Shown: positions 43,711 to 52,020 of the stretch, piece by piece
Layout: each line of letters opens with the position of its first letter
How positions within the stretch are numbered: position 1 is the first letter of the stretch
Source: Mycolicibacterium psychrotolerans
Lineage (GTDB): Bacteria > Actinomycetota > Actinomycetes > Mycobacteriales > Mycobacteriaceae
Assembly (NCBI RefSeq): GCF_010729305.1
Contig: NZ_AP022574.1
Coordinates: 496,001 to 560,000 of the forward strand
DNA: 64,000 bases
Direction: 5' to 3'
The notes under the pieces: generated by a model
The model's input: only the letters and a program-made list of their open reading frames with translations
Told to the model about the DNA's origin: nothing
The model's database searches: none
Program-made: the position numbers and the translations under genes

Positions 43711-44193
43711 ATGGCCGTGTTTGTCCGGAAGCTCCTGCGGATCGGCAAGCTGCCCTCCGAGCTGCGCGCCGAGGTCGAGGCCGAGGGAATCCTGCTCATC
43801 GCCGAGTACGTTCCCGTCACCCGCCGGTTCCGCGGTGCGGTGCCCGGACTTCGGTCCGCCGGCAGCATCGCCAGCTACGTGGGCTCGTTGGTGCTGACCC
43901 GTCAGCGGGTGCTGGCGACGCTGTCGACGGTGCCGAAGCTGGCCGGGCGCACCGTCGATCTGCGCTGGGACGCGCCGCAGTCCGGCGCGGTGACCGGGAC
44001 GCTCGACGCGACCGGGCTGACGCTCGAGGTCGACGTCGCCGCCGTCGACCCGCGCTGCTCGGGTGAGCTGTCACTGCACTACAAGGAACTCATCCCGGCC
44101 GACCTCCTGGCCCGACTGCCCCGCACCTCGCTGGCCTTCGACGTCCCGCCCGAATTCGTGTTACGCGCCGTCGGCGTGCCGTACCACCCGTAG
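43711..44193 (+). CDS. Conserved mycobacterial protein, function unknown
   Basis: A 160-residue, mostly beta-sheet protein without a signal peptide or membrane helix. Notable parts are LPSELRAEVEAEGILLIAEY, TRRFRGAVPGL and RQRVLATLSTVPKLAGRTVDLRW, then a Pro-ending C-terminus PYHP. The repeated strand pattern suggests a lipid-binding or PH-like fold, but this is only an impression. It is leaderless and stands between the PAP2 gene (divergent) and the small secreted protein (convergent, 10 bp away). No homologue with known function comes to mind. Confidence 0.72.
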   Translation: MAVFVRKLLRIGKLPSELRAEVEAEGILLIAEYVPVTRRFRGAVPGLRSAGSIASYVGSLVLTRQRVLATLSTVPKLAGRTVDLRWDAPQSGAVTGTLDATGLTLEVDVAAVDPRCSGELSLHYKELIPADLLARLPRTSLAFDVPPEFVLRAVGVPYHP

Positions 44194-44203
44194 GAGGCCG
44201 CGC

Positions 44204-44490
44204 TCAGTCGGCGAGGTGCACAGGCGGATCGGAGAACGCGGCATCCCCGCCGACGCGGCCGGGCCCCATCACCCCGCACTGTTTGACCGGGACCAGATGG
44301 GTGCCGAAACCGCTGGGGACGACGCCCGGAATGCCCACGCACCGCTCCCAGCTGCCGTCGGGTTGCACGGGTCCGTCGCACTTGCTGATGAAGGCGCCGC
44401 CGTACACGCAGCCCGCGCCGGCCGGCGCGGAAGTCATCAGCCCCGCCGCGATCAACAGGCCGGCCGATGCGCCGACGATGTAGCGCTTCA
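44204..44490 (-). CDS. Small secreted Cys-containing mycobacterial protein (CDGP type)
   Basis: A 95-residue protein with signal peptide (YIVGASAGLLIAAGLMTSAPAGA) and mature sequence beginning GCVYGGAFISKCDGPVQPDG. Four cysteines (in GCVYG, KCDGP, ERCVG, QCGVM) are spaced for two disulfides. The CDGP segment followed by WERCV marks a group of small secreted mycobacterial proteins of unknown function. The ATG at 44488-44490 has AGGGGAG upstream. Divergent from the sulfatase gene with a 113-bp gap that must hold both promoters. Confidence 0.78.
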
Positions 44491-44603
44491 TGCTCGCTCC
44501 CCTCGCTGCGCTCCCGACGCTACCGGGTGTGCACATGCTTCTCGACGATTTGCCGATAACGTTGCCGGGCAACCGGCAGTAACCGACACCGAAAGGACGA
44601 CCT

Positions 44604-46019
44604 GTGGGCCAACGGCAGCGGGACAACGTTCTGCTCGTGCACTGGCACGACCTCGGTCGCTACCTCGGCGTCTACGGCCACCCGGACGTGTCCAGTCCCC
44701 GGCTCGACGCGCTGGCCGCCGAGGGCATCCTGTTCACCGACGCCCACGCGACCGCCCCGCTGTGCTCGCCGTCGCGGGGGTCGCTGTTCACCGGCCGCTA
44801 TCCGCAGAGCAACGGCCTGATCGGGCTGGCCCACCACGGCTGGGAGTACCGCGCCGGGGTGCGGACCCTACCGCATATTCTTTCCGAGAAGGGTTGGCAC
44901 ACTGCTCTTTTCGGAATGCAGCATGAGACGTCGTTCCCGTCGAGGCTCGGCTTCGACGAATTCGACGTGTCGAACTCGTACTGCGAGTACGTGGTGGAGC
45001 GGGCCACGAGCTGGCTCACCGATCCGCCGGACAAGCCGTTCCTGCTCACCACCGGCTTCTTCGAGACCCACCGGCCCTACCCGCACGACCGCTACGACCC
45101 GGCCGATCCCGCCGGCGTGGACCTGCCCGGGTTCCTGCCCGACACCGGACCGGTGCGTCAGGATCTCGCGGACTTCTACGGATCGATCGCGGTCGCCGAC
45201 GCCGCCGTCGGCCAACTGCTCGACACGCTGGCCGAGACCGGACTCGTCCGCAACACCTGGGTGGTGTTCGTCACCGACCACGGCCCGGCGCTGCCCCGCG
45301 CCAAATCGACGCTCTACGGCGCGGGCACGGGCATCGCGATGATCATCCGGCCGCCCCGCGACGCCGCGGTGGCGCCGAAGGTCTACGACGACCTGTTCAG
45401 CGGGGTCGATCTGCTGCCCACGCTGCTGGACCTGCTCGGTGTCGACGTGCCGGCCGAAATCGAAGGACTCTCGCACGCAAGGCATCTGGTCGCGGACGGA
45501 ACACACATCGACCCGGTCCGCACCGCGGTGTACACCACGAAGACCTACCACGACTCGTTCGACCCGATCCGCGCGATCCGGACCAAGGAGTTCAGCTACA
45601 TCGAGAACTACGCCGCCGACCGGCCGATGCTGGACCTGCCGTGGGACATCGCCGACAGTGCCCCGGGCCGCGCGGTCGAACCGCTGGTGCAGACTCCGCG
45701 GCCGGAGCGCGAGCTCTACGACCTCGCCGCCGATCCGACGGAGTCACACAACCTGCTCGCACCGCAGCCGCCCGACAAAGCAGAGGCCATCGGCAAAGCG
45801 GAGGCCATCGGGAGCGATCTGGCGCTGATGCTCAACGACTGGCGGCAGAAGACCGGCGACGTCATCCCGTCGGACTTCGCAGGCACCCGGATCGCCGCCC
45901 GCTACACCGAGACCTACCTACTGGTCCGCGATCTCGAAATCCCAAGCCGCAGAGCCAATGCCGCCGAACGCGGGATCGTCGACCAACCTCGATCGGGACA
46001 AGAGTTTCCCTCAGCGTGA
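44604..46019 (+). CDS. Type I sulfatase (Rv0296c-like)
   Basis: A 471-residue arylsulfatase-type hydrolase. The CxPSR motif is C54-S-P-S-R; the cysteine must be converted to formylglycine by a modifying enzyme for activity. The metal-site start is LLVHWHDLG, where the common DD pair is HD as in heparan-N-sulfatase relatives. [11 protein letters not shown] near 225-235 holds further metal ligands. No signal peptide is visible, so the enzyme is probably cytoplasmic. GTG 44604 follows AAAGGA. A near-duplicate hexapeptide KAEAIG occurs near the C-terminus (45777-45812). Next to a sulfotransferase in the same direction. Confidence 0.9.
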   Translation: MGQRQRDNVLLVHWHDLGRYLGVYGHPDVSSPRLDALAAEGILFTDAHATAPLCSPSRGSLFTGRYPQSNGLIGLAHHGWEYRAGVRTLPHILSEKGWHTALFGMQHETSFPSRLGFDEFDVSNSYCEYVVERATSWLTDPPDKPFLLTTGFFETHRPYPHDRYDPADPAGVDLPGFLPDTGPVRQDLADFYGSIAVADAAVGQLLDTLAETGLVRNTWVVFVTDHGPALPRAKSTLYGAGTGIAMIIRPPRDAAVAPKVYDDLFSGVDLLPTLLDLLGVDVPAEIEGLSHARHLVADGTHIDPVRTAVYTTKTYHDSFDPIRAIRTKEFSYIENYAADRPMLDLPWDIADSAPGRAVEPLVQTPRPERELYDLAADPTESHNLLAPQPPDKAEAIGKAEAIGSDLALMLNDWRQKTGDVIPSDFAGTRIAARYTETYLLVRDLEIPSRRANAAERGIVDQPRSGQEFPSA

Positions 46020-46058
46020 TCGGAAAACCCGATGGTGCGGATGGCTGAAACCTCAGGC

Positions 46059-46064
46059 TAAGCT
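46059..46064 (+). promoter_or_regulatory. -10 box (TAAGCT) of the sulfotransferase gene
   Basis: TAAGCT lies seven bases before ATG 46072 and only one base before the alternative ATG 46066. This favours 46072 as the true start if the gene has its own leaderless promoter. Confidence 0.4.
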
Positions 46065-46071
46065 CATGCGA

Positions 46072-46872
46072 ATGTCAGCCTCGTCGGCATATCTGGTGCT
46101 CGCCTCCCAGCGCAGCGGCAGCACCCTGCTCGTCGAGTCGCTGCGCGCCACCGGCGTGGCCGGCGAGCCGGGCGAGTTCTTCCAGTACCTGCCGACCACC
46201 AGTCAGTCGCCGCAGCCACGGCAGTGGTTCGAGGGGGTGGCCGACGAGTCGATTCTGCGGCTGCTCGATCCGCTCGACGAAGGCAGACCGGATCTCGCCC
46301 CACCGGAGATCTGGCGCGACTACATCCGCACCGTCGGGCGCACACCGAACGGCGTCTGGGGCGGCAAGCTGATGTGGAACCAGACGCCGCTGCTGCTGCA
46401 GCGCGCCGAAGGACTGCACGACCGGTCGGGCACCGGGCTGCTCGCCGCCATCCGCGACGTCATCGGCAGCGATCCTGTCCTCATTCATGTCTACCGCCCC
46501 GACGTTGTGTCCCAGGCGGTTTCGTTCTGGCGCGCCGTGCAGACCCGGGTGTGGCGCGGGCGGCCCGACCCGGTGCGCGACGCCCGCGCCGAGTACCACT
46601 CCGGCGCCATCGCGCATGTGGTCACGATGCTGCGCGCCCAGGAGGAGGGCTGGCGCACCTGGTTCGCCGAGGAGAACGTCGAGCCGATGGACGTGCCCTA
46701 CCCGGTGCTGTGGCGCAACCTCACCGAGGTGGTGGCCTCGGTGCTGGAAGCCGTCGGACAGGATCCGCGGCTCGCCCCGCGGCCGGTGCTCGAACGTCAG
46801 GCGGATCAGCGCTCCGACGAGTGGGTGGACCGGTACCGCGCCGACGCGGATAAGGAAGGTCTGCCCACCTGA
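46072..46872 (+). CDS. stf0: Stf0-type sulfotransferase (Rv0295c-like)
   Basis: A 266-residue PAPS-dependent sulfotransferase. The 5'-phosphosulfate loop is [11 protein letters not shown] at about 8-18, and the 3'-phosphate region includes [24 protein letters not shown] just after the loop is typical of Stf0, which in mycobacteria sulfates trehalose at the 2-position as the first step to sulfolipids or related sulfated glycolipids. Slot and order next to a sulfatase match M. tuberculosis Rv0295c-Rv0296c, from memory. Whether trehalose is the acceptor here is not shown by sequence. Start 46072 is preferred; ATG 46066 is the alternative. Confidence 0.87.
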   Translation: MSASSAYLVLASQRSGSTLLVESLRATGVAGEPGEFFQYLPTTSQSPQPRQWFEGVADESILRLLDPLDEGRPDLAPPEIWRDYIRTVGRTPNGVWGGKLMWNQTPLLLQRAEGLHDRSGTGLLAAIRDVIGSDPVLIHVYRPDVVSQAVSFWRAVQTRVWRGRPDPVRDARAEYHSGAIAHVVTMLRAQEEGWRTWFAEENVEPMDVPYPVLWRNLTEVVASVLEAVGQDPRLAPRPVLERQADQRSDEWVDRYRADADKEGLPT

Positions 46873-46902
46873 GCACCGAATTCCGCGACCGGCGTCGCTG
46901 AG

Positions 46903-47667
46903 TCACCTCACCTGCGCCACGACGAAGATCCGGCGGAACGGGAAGAAGGTCGTGCCGTCGGCCCGACGCGGATAGGCCGCGGCCAGCATCGGTATCAATT
47001 CGTCCCGGAATCGGCGCCACTGCTCATCGGAGAGGCGGGCCCGCACCGGACGCAGCGAGGTGCCGTGAATCCACTCGAGCACCGGATGATCGCCGGTCAA
47101 CTCGTGCACATAGGTGGTCTCCCAGACGTCCACCGCGCACCCCGCATCGCTGAGCAGGCCCGCGTAGCCGACCGGCGTCCGCACCACCTCGGGCGCGTCG
47201 AAAGGCAAGTCGCGCAGCAGTTCTGCCCAATGTGCGCTGTGGGCGAGGTCCCGCACCGCCGTGTGGGACGGGGCCCCGAAGTTGCCCGGGACCTGGACGG
47301 CGATCCACGAGCCCGAACCCAGTTGTCCGGCCCACCGGACCAGCAGCTCCGGGTGCTCGGGCACCCAGTGCAGCGTCGCGTTGCTGATGACGACGTCGGT
47401 GTCAGGTGTGGGAGCCCAATCCCGGACGTCCCCCACGCGGGCGTCCACCCCGCGATTGCGCGCCGCCTCCACCATCTCGGCCGAGGAGTCCCAGGCCTCG
47501 ATCACCGCCTCCGGCCAGCGCGTCGTCAGATCGGCGGTCAGATTGCCGGGTCCGCAGCCCAGGTCGACGATGCGCCGGGGTGCGTCGGCTGCCACGCGGG
47601 CGAGCAGGTCGTAGAACGGTCGGCCCCGATGGTCGGCGTAAGCGAGGTAGACGGCGGGATTCCACAT
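46903..47667 (-). CDS. tam: Trans-aconitate 2-methyltransferase
   Basis: A 254-residue SAM-dependent methyltransferase that esterifies trans-aconitate, a toxic by-product of the TCA-cycle intermediate cis-aconitate. SAM motif I is [11 protein letters not shown] near 34-44, motif II has [11 protein letters not shown], and the sequence [14 protein letters not shown] near 96-109 is highly characteristic of Tam. The N-terminus [18 protein letters not shown] also matches. Convergent with stf0 with a 30-bp gap and divergent from the hydrolase gene at 47706. Confidence 0.93.
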   Translation of the reverse strand: MWNPAVYLAYADHRGRPFYDLLARVAADAPRRIVDLGCGPGNLTADLTTRWPEAVIEAWDSSAEMVEAARNRGVDARVGDVRDWAPTPDTDVVISNATLHWVPEHPELLVRWAGQLGSGSWIAVQVPGNFGAPSHTAVRDLAHSAHWAELLRDLPFDAPEVVRTPVGYAGLLSDAGCAVDVWETTYVHELTGDHPVLEWIHGTSLRPVRARLSDEQWRRFRDELIPMLAAAYPRRADGTTFFPFRRIFVVAQVR

Positions 47668-47705
47668 CGTGCCAGTGTGGCAGCGCCGGTGTCGGCGCGA
47701 TTAGC

Positions 47706-48920
47706 ATGCAGGACGTGGACTCCACCGTCGCGTCCCCGCAGGAACCCGACGATCTGCCCCTCCCGGTGCCCGATGTCCCCGGGGAGGACGCGACCCGGCG
47801 CGGATTGCCCCGCAGGGTCGATCTCACGCTGCGGCAGCGGCTGATCGTCGACTCCTCCGCGCTCGCCGACGTGGCGCTGCGCACCTCGATCGCATCGCTG
47901 CTCAGCGTCACGATGGCGCCGTCGGTGGCCGGCGCCCTGCGCCGCTCGCAGTCCGCCGCCGAGCGCGACCACCTCGCGTTCTACGCCGAACTGGCCGCGG
48001 CCAAAATCCCTGAGCTGGCGTTCCCGGCTCCGACGTCGCTGCCGCGGGTGGCGTCACGACCCGCCAATCCGGTGGCCGAGTGGGTGGCGCGCGGCAATGT
48101 CCGCAACATCCGGTTCGACAGCAGTTTCACCGCCGTGAACCCCGCGCTGCGCGAGCAGTGCGCAGGGTTCGTCCGCAACAACGTCGTGCACGCGCAACAC
48201 TGGCGGCACGAGGACGGCCCCCGGCCCACGCTGTGCCTGATCCACGGGTTCATGGGCTCGGCCTATCTGTTCAACGGCCTGTTCTTCTCGCTGCCGTGGT
48301 TCTACCGCTCGGGCTACGACGTGATGCTCTACACGCTGCCGTTCCACGGCCGCCGCGCCGAGCAGTACTCGCCGTTCAGCGGGCACGGCTACTTCGCGCA
48401 CGGGTTCGCCGGGTTCTGCGAGGCGATGGCGCAGGCCGTGCACGACTTCCGGTCCGCGCTGGACTATCTCGAGCACACCGGAGTGGACCGCATCGCCCTG
48501 ACCGGCATGTCGCTTGGCGGATACACCGCGGCGCTGCTCGCCAGCGTCGACAACCGCATCCAGGCGGTGATCCCGAACGTCCCCGTCGTGACCCCCGACC
48601 GCACCGTCGACGAGTGGTTCCCGGCGAACAAGGTCGTGGCGCTGCGGAACTGGTTGGCCGGTACCGACTCTTCGCTCACCGAGGCAGCGCAGATGTACTC
48701 CTCACCGCTGAACTACCGGCCGCTGCCCGCCAAGGAGCGCCGGCTCATCATCGCCGGTCTCGGCGACCGGTTGGCGCCGCCCGAGCAGGCCGAGATCCTG
48801 TGGAAGCACTGGGACCGCTGCGCCTTTCACTGGTTCCCGGGCAACCACGTGCTGCACGTCAGCCAGCCCGACTACCTGCGCCGGATGACACGCTTCCTCG
48901 GTCCGTTGATGTTCGACTGA
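47706..48920 (+). CDS. Alpha/beta-hydrolase family protein (Rv0293c-like)
   Basis: A 404-residue cytoplasmic protein. An N-terminal helical region of about 130 residues precedes an alpha/beta-hydrolase: oxyanion-side loop LIHGFMGSAY, nucleophile elbow TGMSLGGY, late acid in GLGDRLAPPEQ, and catalytic His in PGNHVLHVSQPDYL. All triad positions are present, so an active esterase is likely; the substrate is unknown. From memory M. tuberculosis has the same gene next to tam (Rv0293c). In that genome ESX-3 follows on the far side, but here it does not. Confidence 0.82.
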   Translation: MQDVDSTVASPQEPDDLPLPVPDVPGEDATRRGLPRRVDLTLRQRLIVDSSALADVALRTSIASLLSVTMAPSVAGALRRSQSAAERDHLAFYAELAAAKIPELAFPAPTSLPRVASRPANPVAEWVARGNVRNIRFDSSFTAVNPALREQCAGFVRNNVVHAQHWRHEDGPRPTLCLIHGFMGSAYLFNGLFFSLPWFYRSGYDVMLYTLPFHGRRAEQYSPFSGHGYFAHGFAGFCEAMAQAVHDFRSALDYLEHTGVDRIALTGMSLGGYTAALLASVDNRIQAVIPNVPVVTPDRTVDEWFPANKVVALRNWLAGTDSSLTEAAQMYSSPLNYRPLPAKERRLIIAGLGDRLAPPEQAEILWKHWDRCAFHWFPGNHVLHVSQPDYLRRMTRFLGPLMFD

Positions 48921-48930
48921 GCGCCGGCAC

Positions 48931-49773
48931 TCAGACCAGAGGGCGGCCGGTGCGGATCCGCCGATCGACGTCCTTCAGTAGCAGGTTGAACGGAAACTCC
49001 CGCACGATACGCGGCGAGAAGGCGGTCACCGTGCGCAGCACTGCAACCAATCGATCAAACCTCCTCTGACGCTTGGCATCCCAGGGCAGCCGCATCTCGT
49101 CACGGAAGCGTTGCGGCAGGAAGCCGGTGGTGATCAGCAACGCCGCGCTCTCCGACCATCGCTGCAGCGGCCCGGGCATCCGCACCCCGCTTACGCGCGA
49201 CGCCGCGATGGGATACAGGTACTCGCGCACGGTGTCGTCGATGTGCACCTTCTCCAGCGACTCCTGCCAGTAGCGGTCGAACGCGGCCCGGTCGGCCGGC
49301 CACATGTCCTCCGGTACCTGCAGCATGGTGCCCAACTTGCGGCCCTGCACGAACAGCCGCTCGGCGGTCTCCTCGTCCAGCTCGCCCACGAAGAGCCGGT
49401 GCACGTCGACGACTCCCTTGTACAGGCACGCCCCGACCCACATCTGTAGGTCCTTGTCGAAGGCGTGGTACTCGACGGGGCTGGAGTCGAGCGAATACAC
49501 CTGCGCGTGCGCCCGGTTGACGGCACGCCGGAACGCGGCTTTCTGGGCCTCGGTGCCGTTGGTCGAGACAGCCAGGTAGGTGAAGGTGGTCCGCGCCCTC
49601 TTGATCGGGTGCAGGTCGACCCGGCCGCTCTCGACGCGACTCTCGAGGACGCCGTAGCCGACGCCGGGCTGTGCGAGCTGCATGATCACGTTCGCGGGGC
49701 CGGCCAGCAGCCCGAGGCCGAGCATCCCGTCGCCGGTCGTCGTCGCGGCCGTCATCGACTCGTCCACGGTCAC
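48931..49773 (-). CDS. Oxygenase MpaB family protein (DUF2236)
   Basis: A 280-residue protein of the DUF2236/MpaB family, relatives of the heme-containing latex-clearing protein and of fungal MpaB. Visible family landmarks are GPANVIMQLAQPGVGYGV near the N-terminus, HAQVYSLDSSPVEYHAFD and LQMWVGACLYKGVVD with possible heme-ligand His residues. The start GTG 49771-49773 has AGAGGA seven bases upstream; a longer frame to 49851 would nearly touch the divergent TetR gene. The adjacent TetR regulator is the obvious candidate controller. Substrate unknown. Confidence 0.8.
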   Translation of the reverse strand: MTVDESMTAATTTGDGMLGLGLLAGPANVIMQLAQPGVGYGVLESRVESGRVDLHPIKRARTTFTYLAVSTNGTEAQKAAFRRAVNRAHAQVYSLDSSPVEYHAFDKDLQMWVGACLYKGVVDVHRLFVGELDEETAERLFVQGRKLGTMLQVPEDMWPADRAAFDRYWQESLEKVHIDDTVREYLYPIAASRVSGVRMPGPLQRWSESAALLITTGFLPQRFRDEMRLPWDAKRQRRFDRLVAVLRTVTAFSPRIVREFPFNLLLKDVDRRIRTGRPLV

Positions 49774-49859
49774 CGACAGGTCCTCTCGTCCGCCGCCAAA
49801 ACTGCTCACGTACGTTTCCTGATTCTGGTCGCGACGGCGGGCGGGTGTCAAGATGGGGT

Positions 49860-50486
49860 ATGGCCCAGCTCCGCCCCTACCGCGGCGTCGATGCTCAGCA
49901 GCGGATGGCGCAGCGTCGGCGGCGACTGCTCGAGGCCGGCCTCGATCTGCTCGGCGGCGGACCCGCCCCCGCGGAACTCACGGTGCGCGCGATCTGTGCG
50001 CAGTCCGGCCTGGCTGCGCGCTACTTCTACGAGAGTTTCACCGACAAGGACGCCTTCGTCGCCGCCGTGTTCGACCGCGTGGTGGCCGACATCGCGAGCA
50101 CCACCCAGGCCGCGATGGCCGCCGCGCCGGCGGCAGAACAGAACCACGCGGCCATGGCCAACGTCGTGCGCACCATCTCCGACGATCCGCGGGTGGGCCG
50201 ACTGCTGTTCAGCGCGCACCTGGCCAACCCCGTGGTGGTCCGCAAGCGGGCCGAGTCCGGCGCATTGTTCGCGCTGCTGTCCGGTCAGCACGCCAGTGCC
50301 GGCCTCGAGATCGAAGCCAACGAGCGGATCGCGGCCGCCGCACACTTCGTCGTCGGCGGGGTCGCGCAGACGCTGAGCGCGTGGCTGGTCGACGATCTAC
50401 GAGTCACGCCCGCCCAGTTGGCGATTCAGCTCGGCACGCTGATCGATCAGCTCGCCGACCCGCGCCTCTACCGCGACGACGCCTGA
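49860..50486 (+). CDS. TetR-family transcriptional regulator
   Basis: A 208-residue one-component regulator. The DNA-binding helix-turn-helix is in the first 60 residues (RRRRLLEAGLDLL, then LTVRAICAQSGLAARYFYESFTDKDAFVAAVFD), matching TetR. The C-terminal ligand domain (about 65-200) is helical and unspecific. ATG 49860 has GGGG close upstream. It is divergent from the MpaB-family gene with an 86-bp gap that contains ACGTACGT (49808-49815), a possible half of its operator. The inducer is unknown, perhaps the oxygenase substrate. Confidence 0.88.
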   Translation: MAQLRPYRGVDAQQRMAQRRRRLLEAGLDLLGGGPAPAELTVRAICAQSGLAARYFYESFTDKDAFVAAVFDRVVADIASTTQAAMAAAPAAEQNHAAMANVVRTISDDPRVGRLLFSAHLANPVVVRKRAESGALFALLSGQHASAGLEIEANERIAAAAHFVVGGVAQTLSAWLVDDLRVTPAQLAIQLGTLIDQLADPRLYRDDA

Positions 50487-50499
50487 GCGCTGACCGGTG

Positions 50500-50955
50500 T
50501 CAGCCGGCGGGTCGCACCACGTGATTGCGCATGTGCTCGAAGACGACCTCGGTGCGCACGCCGGCGACCTCGCGGCGTTTGGTCAGGGAGTCGAGGACGA
50601 AGTCGCGCAGCGCCTCGGTGGAGGCCACGGCGACGTGAACCAGAAGATCCTCGGTGCCCGTGGTGACGAACAGCTGCAGAGTCTCGGGCAGTTGCCGGAC
50701 GAAATCACGGAAGCCGTGGATCACCTGACGTGACTGCGGACGCAGGCGCACGGTGATCATCGCCTGCACCGGGCGGCCGAGGGCGGCCGGATCGACCGAG
50801 TAATGGACGCCCCCGAGGACTCCGCGATCGCGCAGTGCGCGGACCCGTTCCAGCGTGGTGGACGGGGACACCCCGAGCGCGGCAGCGAGGTCGCGGTTGC
50901 TGCGCCGACCATCTGCCTGCAGAGCCGCGACGATCGCCGAATCCCATTCGTCCAT
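50500..50955 (-). CDS. Lrp/AsnC-family transcriptional regulator
   Basis: A 151-residue feast/famine regulator. The N-terminal winged helix-turn-helix has DSAIVAALQADGRRSNRDLAAALGVSPSTTLERVRALRDRGV (about 4-46, shown only in part as a landmark: NRDLAAALGVSPST). The C-terminal RAM domain (about 65-140) binds amino acids and makes octamers in relatives. Convergent with the TetR gene (13 bp gap) and divergent from the DUF2000 gene, which it probably controls. The effector amino acid is unknown. Confidence 0.9.
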   Translation of the reverse strand: MDEWDSAIVAALQADGRRSNRDLAAALGVSPSTTLERVRALRDRGVLGGVHYSVDPAALGRPVQAMITVRLRPQSRQVIHGFRDFVRQLPETLQLFVTTGTEDLLVHVAVASTEALRDFVLDSLTKRREVAGVRTEVVFEHMRNHVVRPAG

Positions 50956-51016
50956 GCCGCGAGTCTGACATGCGCAGCCGAATCTTGTTCGGCATCTCCG
51001 GGCTACTGCCCGTATA

Positions 51017-51027
51017 ACCGTTACGGT
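51017..51027. promoter_or_regulatory. Palindrome between lrp-like gene and DUF2000 gene
   Basis: ACCGTTACGGT is a perfect 5-1-5 dyad lying 8 bp before the DUF2000 start and overlapping the TATAAC stretch (51013-51018). It is a candidate site for the divergently encoded Lrp-type protein. Confidence 0.35.
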
Positions 51028-51035
51028 CGGCAGCC

Positions 51036-51485
51036 ATGACCGAATCAGTGATGGGCACGGCGGTGATCAGCCGACCACTTCATTCGACGAAAATCGCCGT
51101 CGTGCTGCTCGACACGCTGCCGACTTGGCAGAAGCTCAACGTGACCGCGTTTCTGGCCAGCGGCATCGCGGCGAGCGCGGGAGACTCCATCGGGTCGCCG
51201 TATGCAGACGCCGACGGCACGCCCTACGCCGCGATGTTCGGGCAGCCGGTCCTGGTGTTCGAGGCCGGCGCGGCACGGCTCACCCGCACGTTCGACCGCG
51301 CGCACCGCCGCGGTGTTGTCCCGGCCATCTTCACCGCGGCACTGTTCGGCACCGGGAACGACGAGGACAACCGGGCCGAGGTGGCCGCCCGCAGCCGCGG
51401 CGACCTCGACCTCGTCGGCCTCGCGGTACGGGCCGAGCGCAAGACCGTGGACAAGATCGTCGACGGGCTGACGCTGCACCGCTGA
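51036..51485 (+). CDS. DUF2000 family protein
   Basis: A 149-residue cytoplasmic protein of the DUF2000 family, which has a peptidyl-tRNA-hydrolase-2-like fold. Landmarks: KIAVVLLDTLPTWQKLNVTAFLASG near the N-terminus, YADADGTPYAAMFGQPVLVFE in the centre, and LDLVGLAVRAERKTVDKIVDGL at the end. The family is often encoded beside Lrp/AsnC regulators, as here, hinting at amino-acid-linked metabolism. No reaction is established. Confidence 0.85.
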   Translation: MTESVMGTAVISRPLHSTKIAVVLLDTLPTWQKLNVTAFLASGIAASAGDSIGSPYADADGTPYAAMFGQPVLVFEAGAARLTRTFDRAHRRGVVPAIFTAALFGTGNDEDNRAEVAARSRGDLDLVGLAVRAERKTVDKIVDGLTLHR

Positions 51486-51492
51486 CCGGCCA

Positions 51493-51510
51493 TGCTTCGT
51501 GATCGAAGCA
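51493..51510. promoter_or_regulatory. 18-bp palindrome overlapping the marR-like promoter (operator candidate)
   Basis: TGCTTCG (51493-51499) and CGAAGCA (51504-51510) form a perfect 7-4-7 dyad that ends one base before the -10 box at 51512. Size and place are typical of MarR autoregulatory operators. Confidence 0.6.
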
Positions 51511-51511
51511 A

Positions 51512-51517
51512 TAGGAT
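51512..51517 (+). promoter_or_regulatory. -10 box (TAGGAT) of the marR-like gene
   Basis: TAGGAT with a six-base gap to ATG 51524 implies a leaderless transcript. The identical hexamer precedes potA. Confidence 0.55.
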
Positions 51518-51523
51518 GACGGG

Positions 51524-52018
51524 ATGGCGGAGTCCCTGAATCCGGTGCAGATGCACACCTACTTCGCGTTGACCGAGACGGTCAGTCTGCTGCAGTACGC
51601 GGTGCGCCAGCAGTTGCAGGCCGAAGGTGGGCTCAGCTACGTGCAATTCGAGATTCTCGCCAAACTCGCGACAGCCGAGGGCCGGGCGATGACCATGACC
51701 GATCTGGCCGACGGTGTGGTGTACAGCCGCTCCGGCTTGACCCATCAAGCCGGGCTCCTGGAACGCGACGGGCTCATCACCCGGCGCGCCAGTCCCGACG
51801 ATCAGCGCGCCACGGTCGTCGACATCACCGAAGCCGGCCGAAAGCGCGTCGCCGCGGTTCTTCCCGGCCACATCGCCCTGGTGCGCGAGTTGCTGTTCGA
51901 GCCGCTCTCGGATCGCGATGTGCGCACGCTGGGCACGCTGATGACGCGCGCCCGGGACCACATGCGGTCCCGCCCCCCACGCTCGGCGGCGCCACGCCGG
52001 TCGAGACGCGCCGGCTGA
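51524..52018 (+). CDS. MarR-family transcriptional regulator
   Basis: A 164-residue dimeric winged-helix regulator: dimer helices at the N-terminus (TYFALTETVSLLQYAVRQQL), recognition region MTDLADGVVYSRSGLTHQAGLLERDGLI (helix 4 to wing start), the wing RRASPDDQRATVV and a C-terminal dimer helix. The last 20 residues are Arg/Ser/Pro-rich. A clean palindrome sits on its own promoter, indicating autorepression. Targets other than itself are unknown; the divergent or convergent neighbours (DUF2000, VOC protein) are candidates. Confidence 0.92.
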   Translation: MAESLNPVQMHTYFALTETVSLLQYAVRQQLQAEGGLSYVQFEILAKLATAEGRAMTMTDLADGVVYSRSGLTHQAGLLERDGLITRRASPDDQRATVVDITEAGRKRVAAVLPGHIALVRELLFEPLSDRDVRTLGTLMTRARDHMRSRPPRSAAPRRSRRAG

Positions 52019-52020
52019 TC

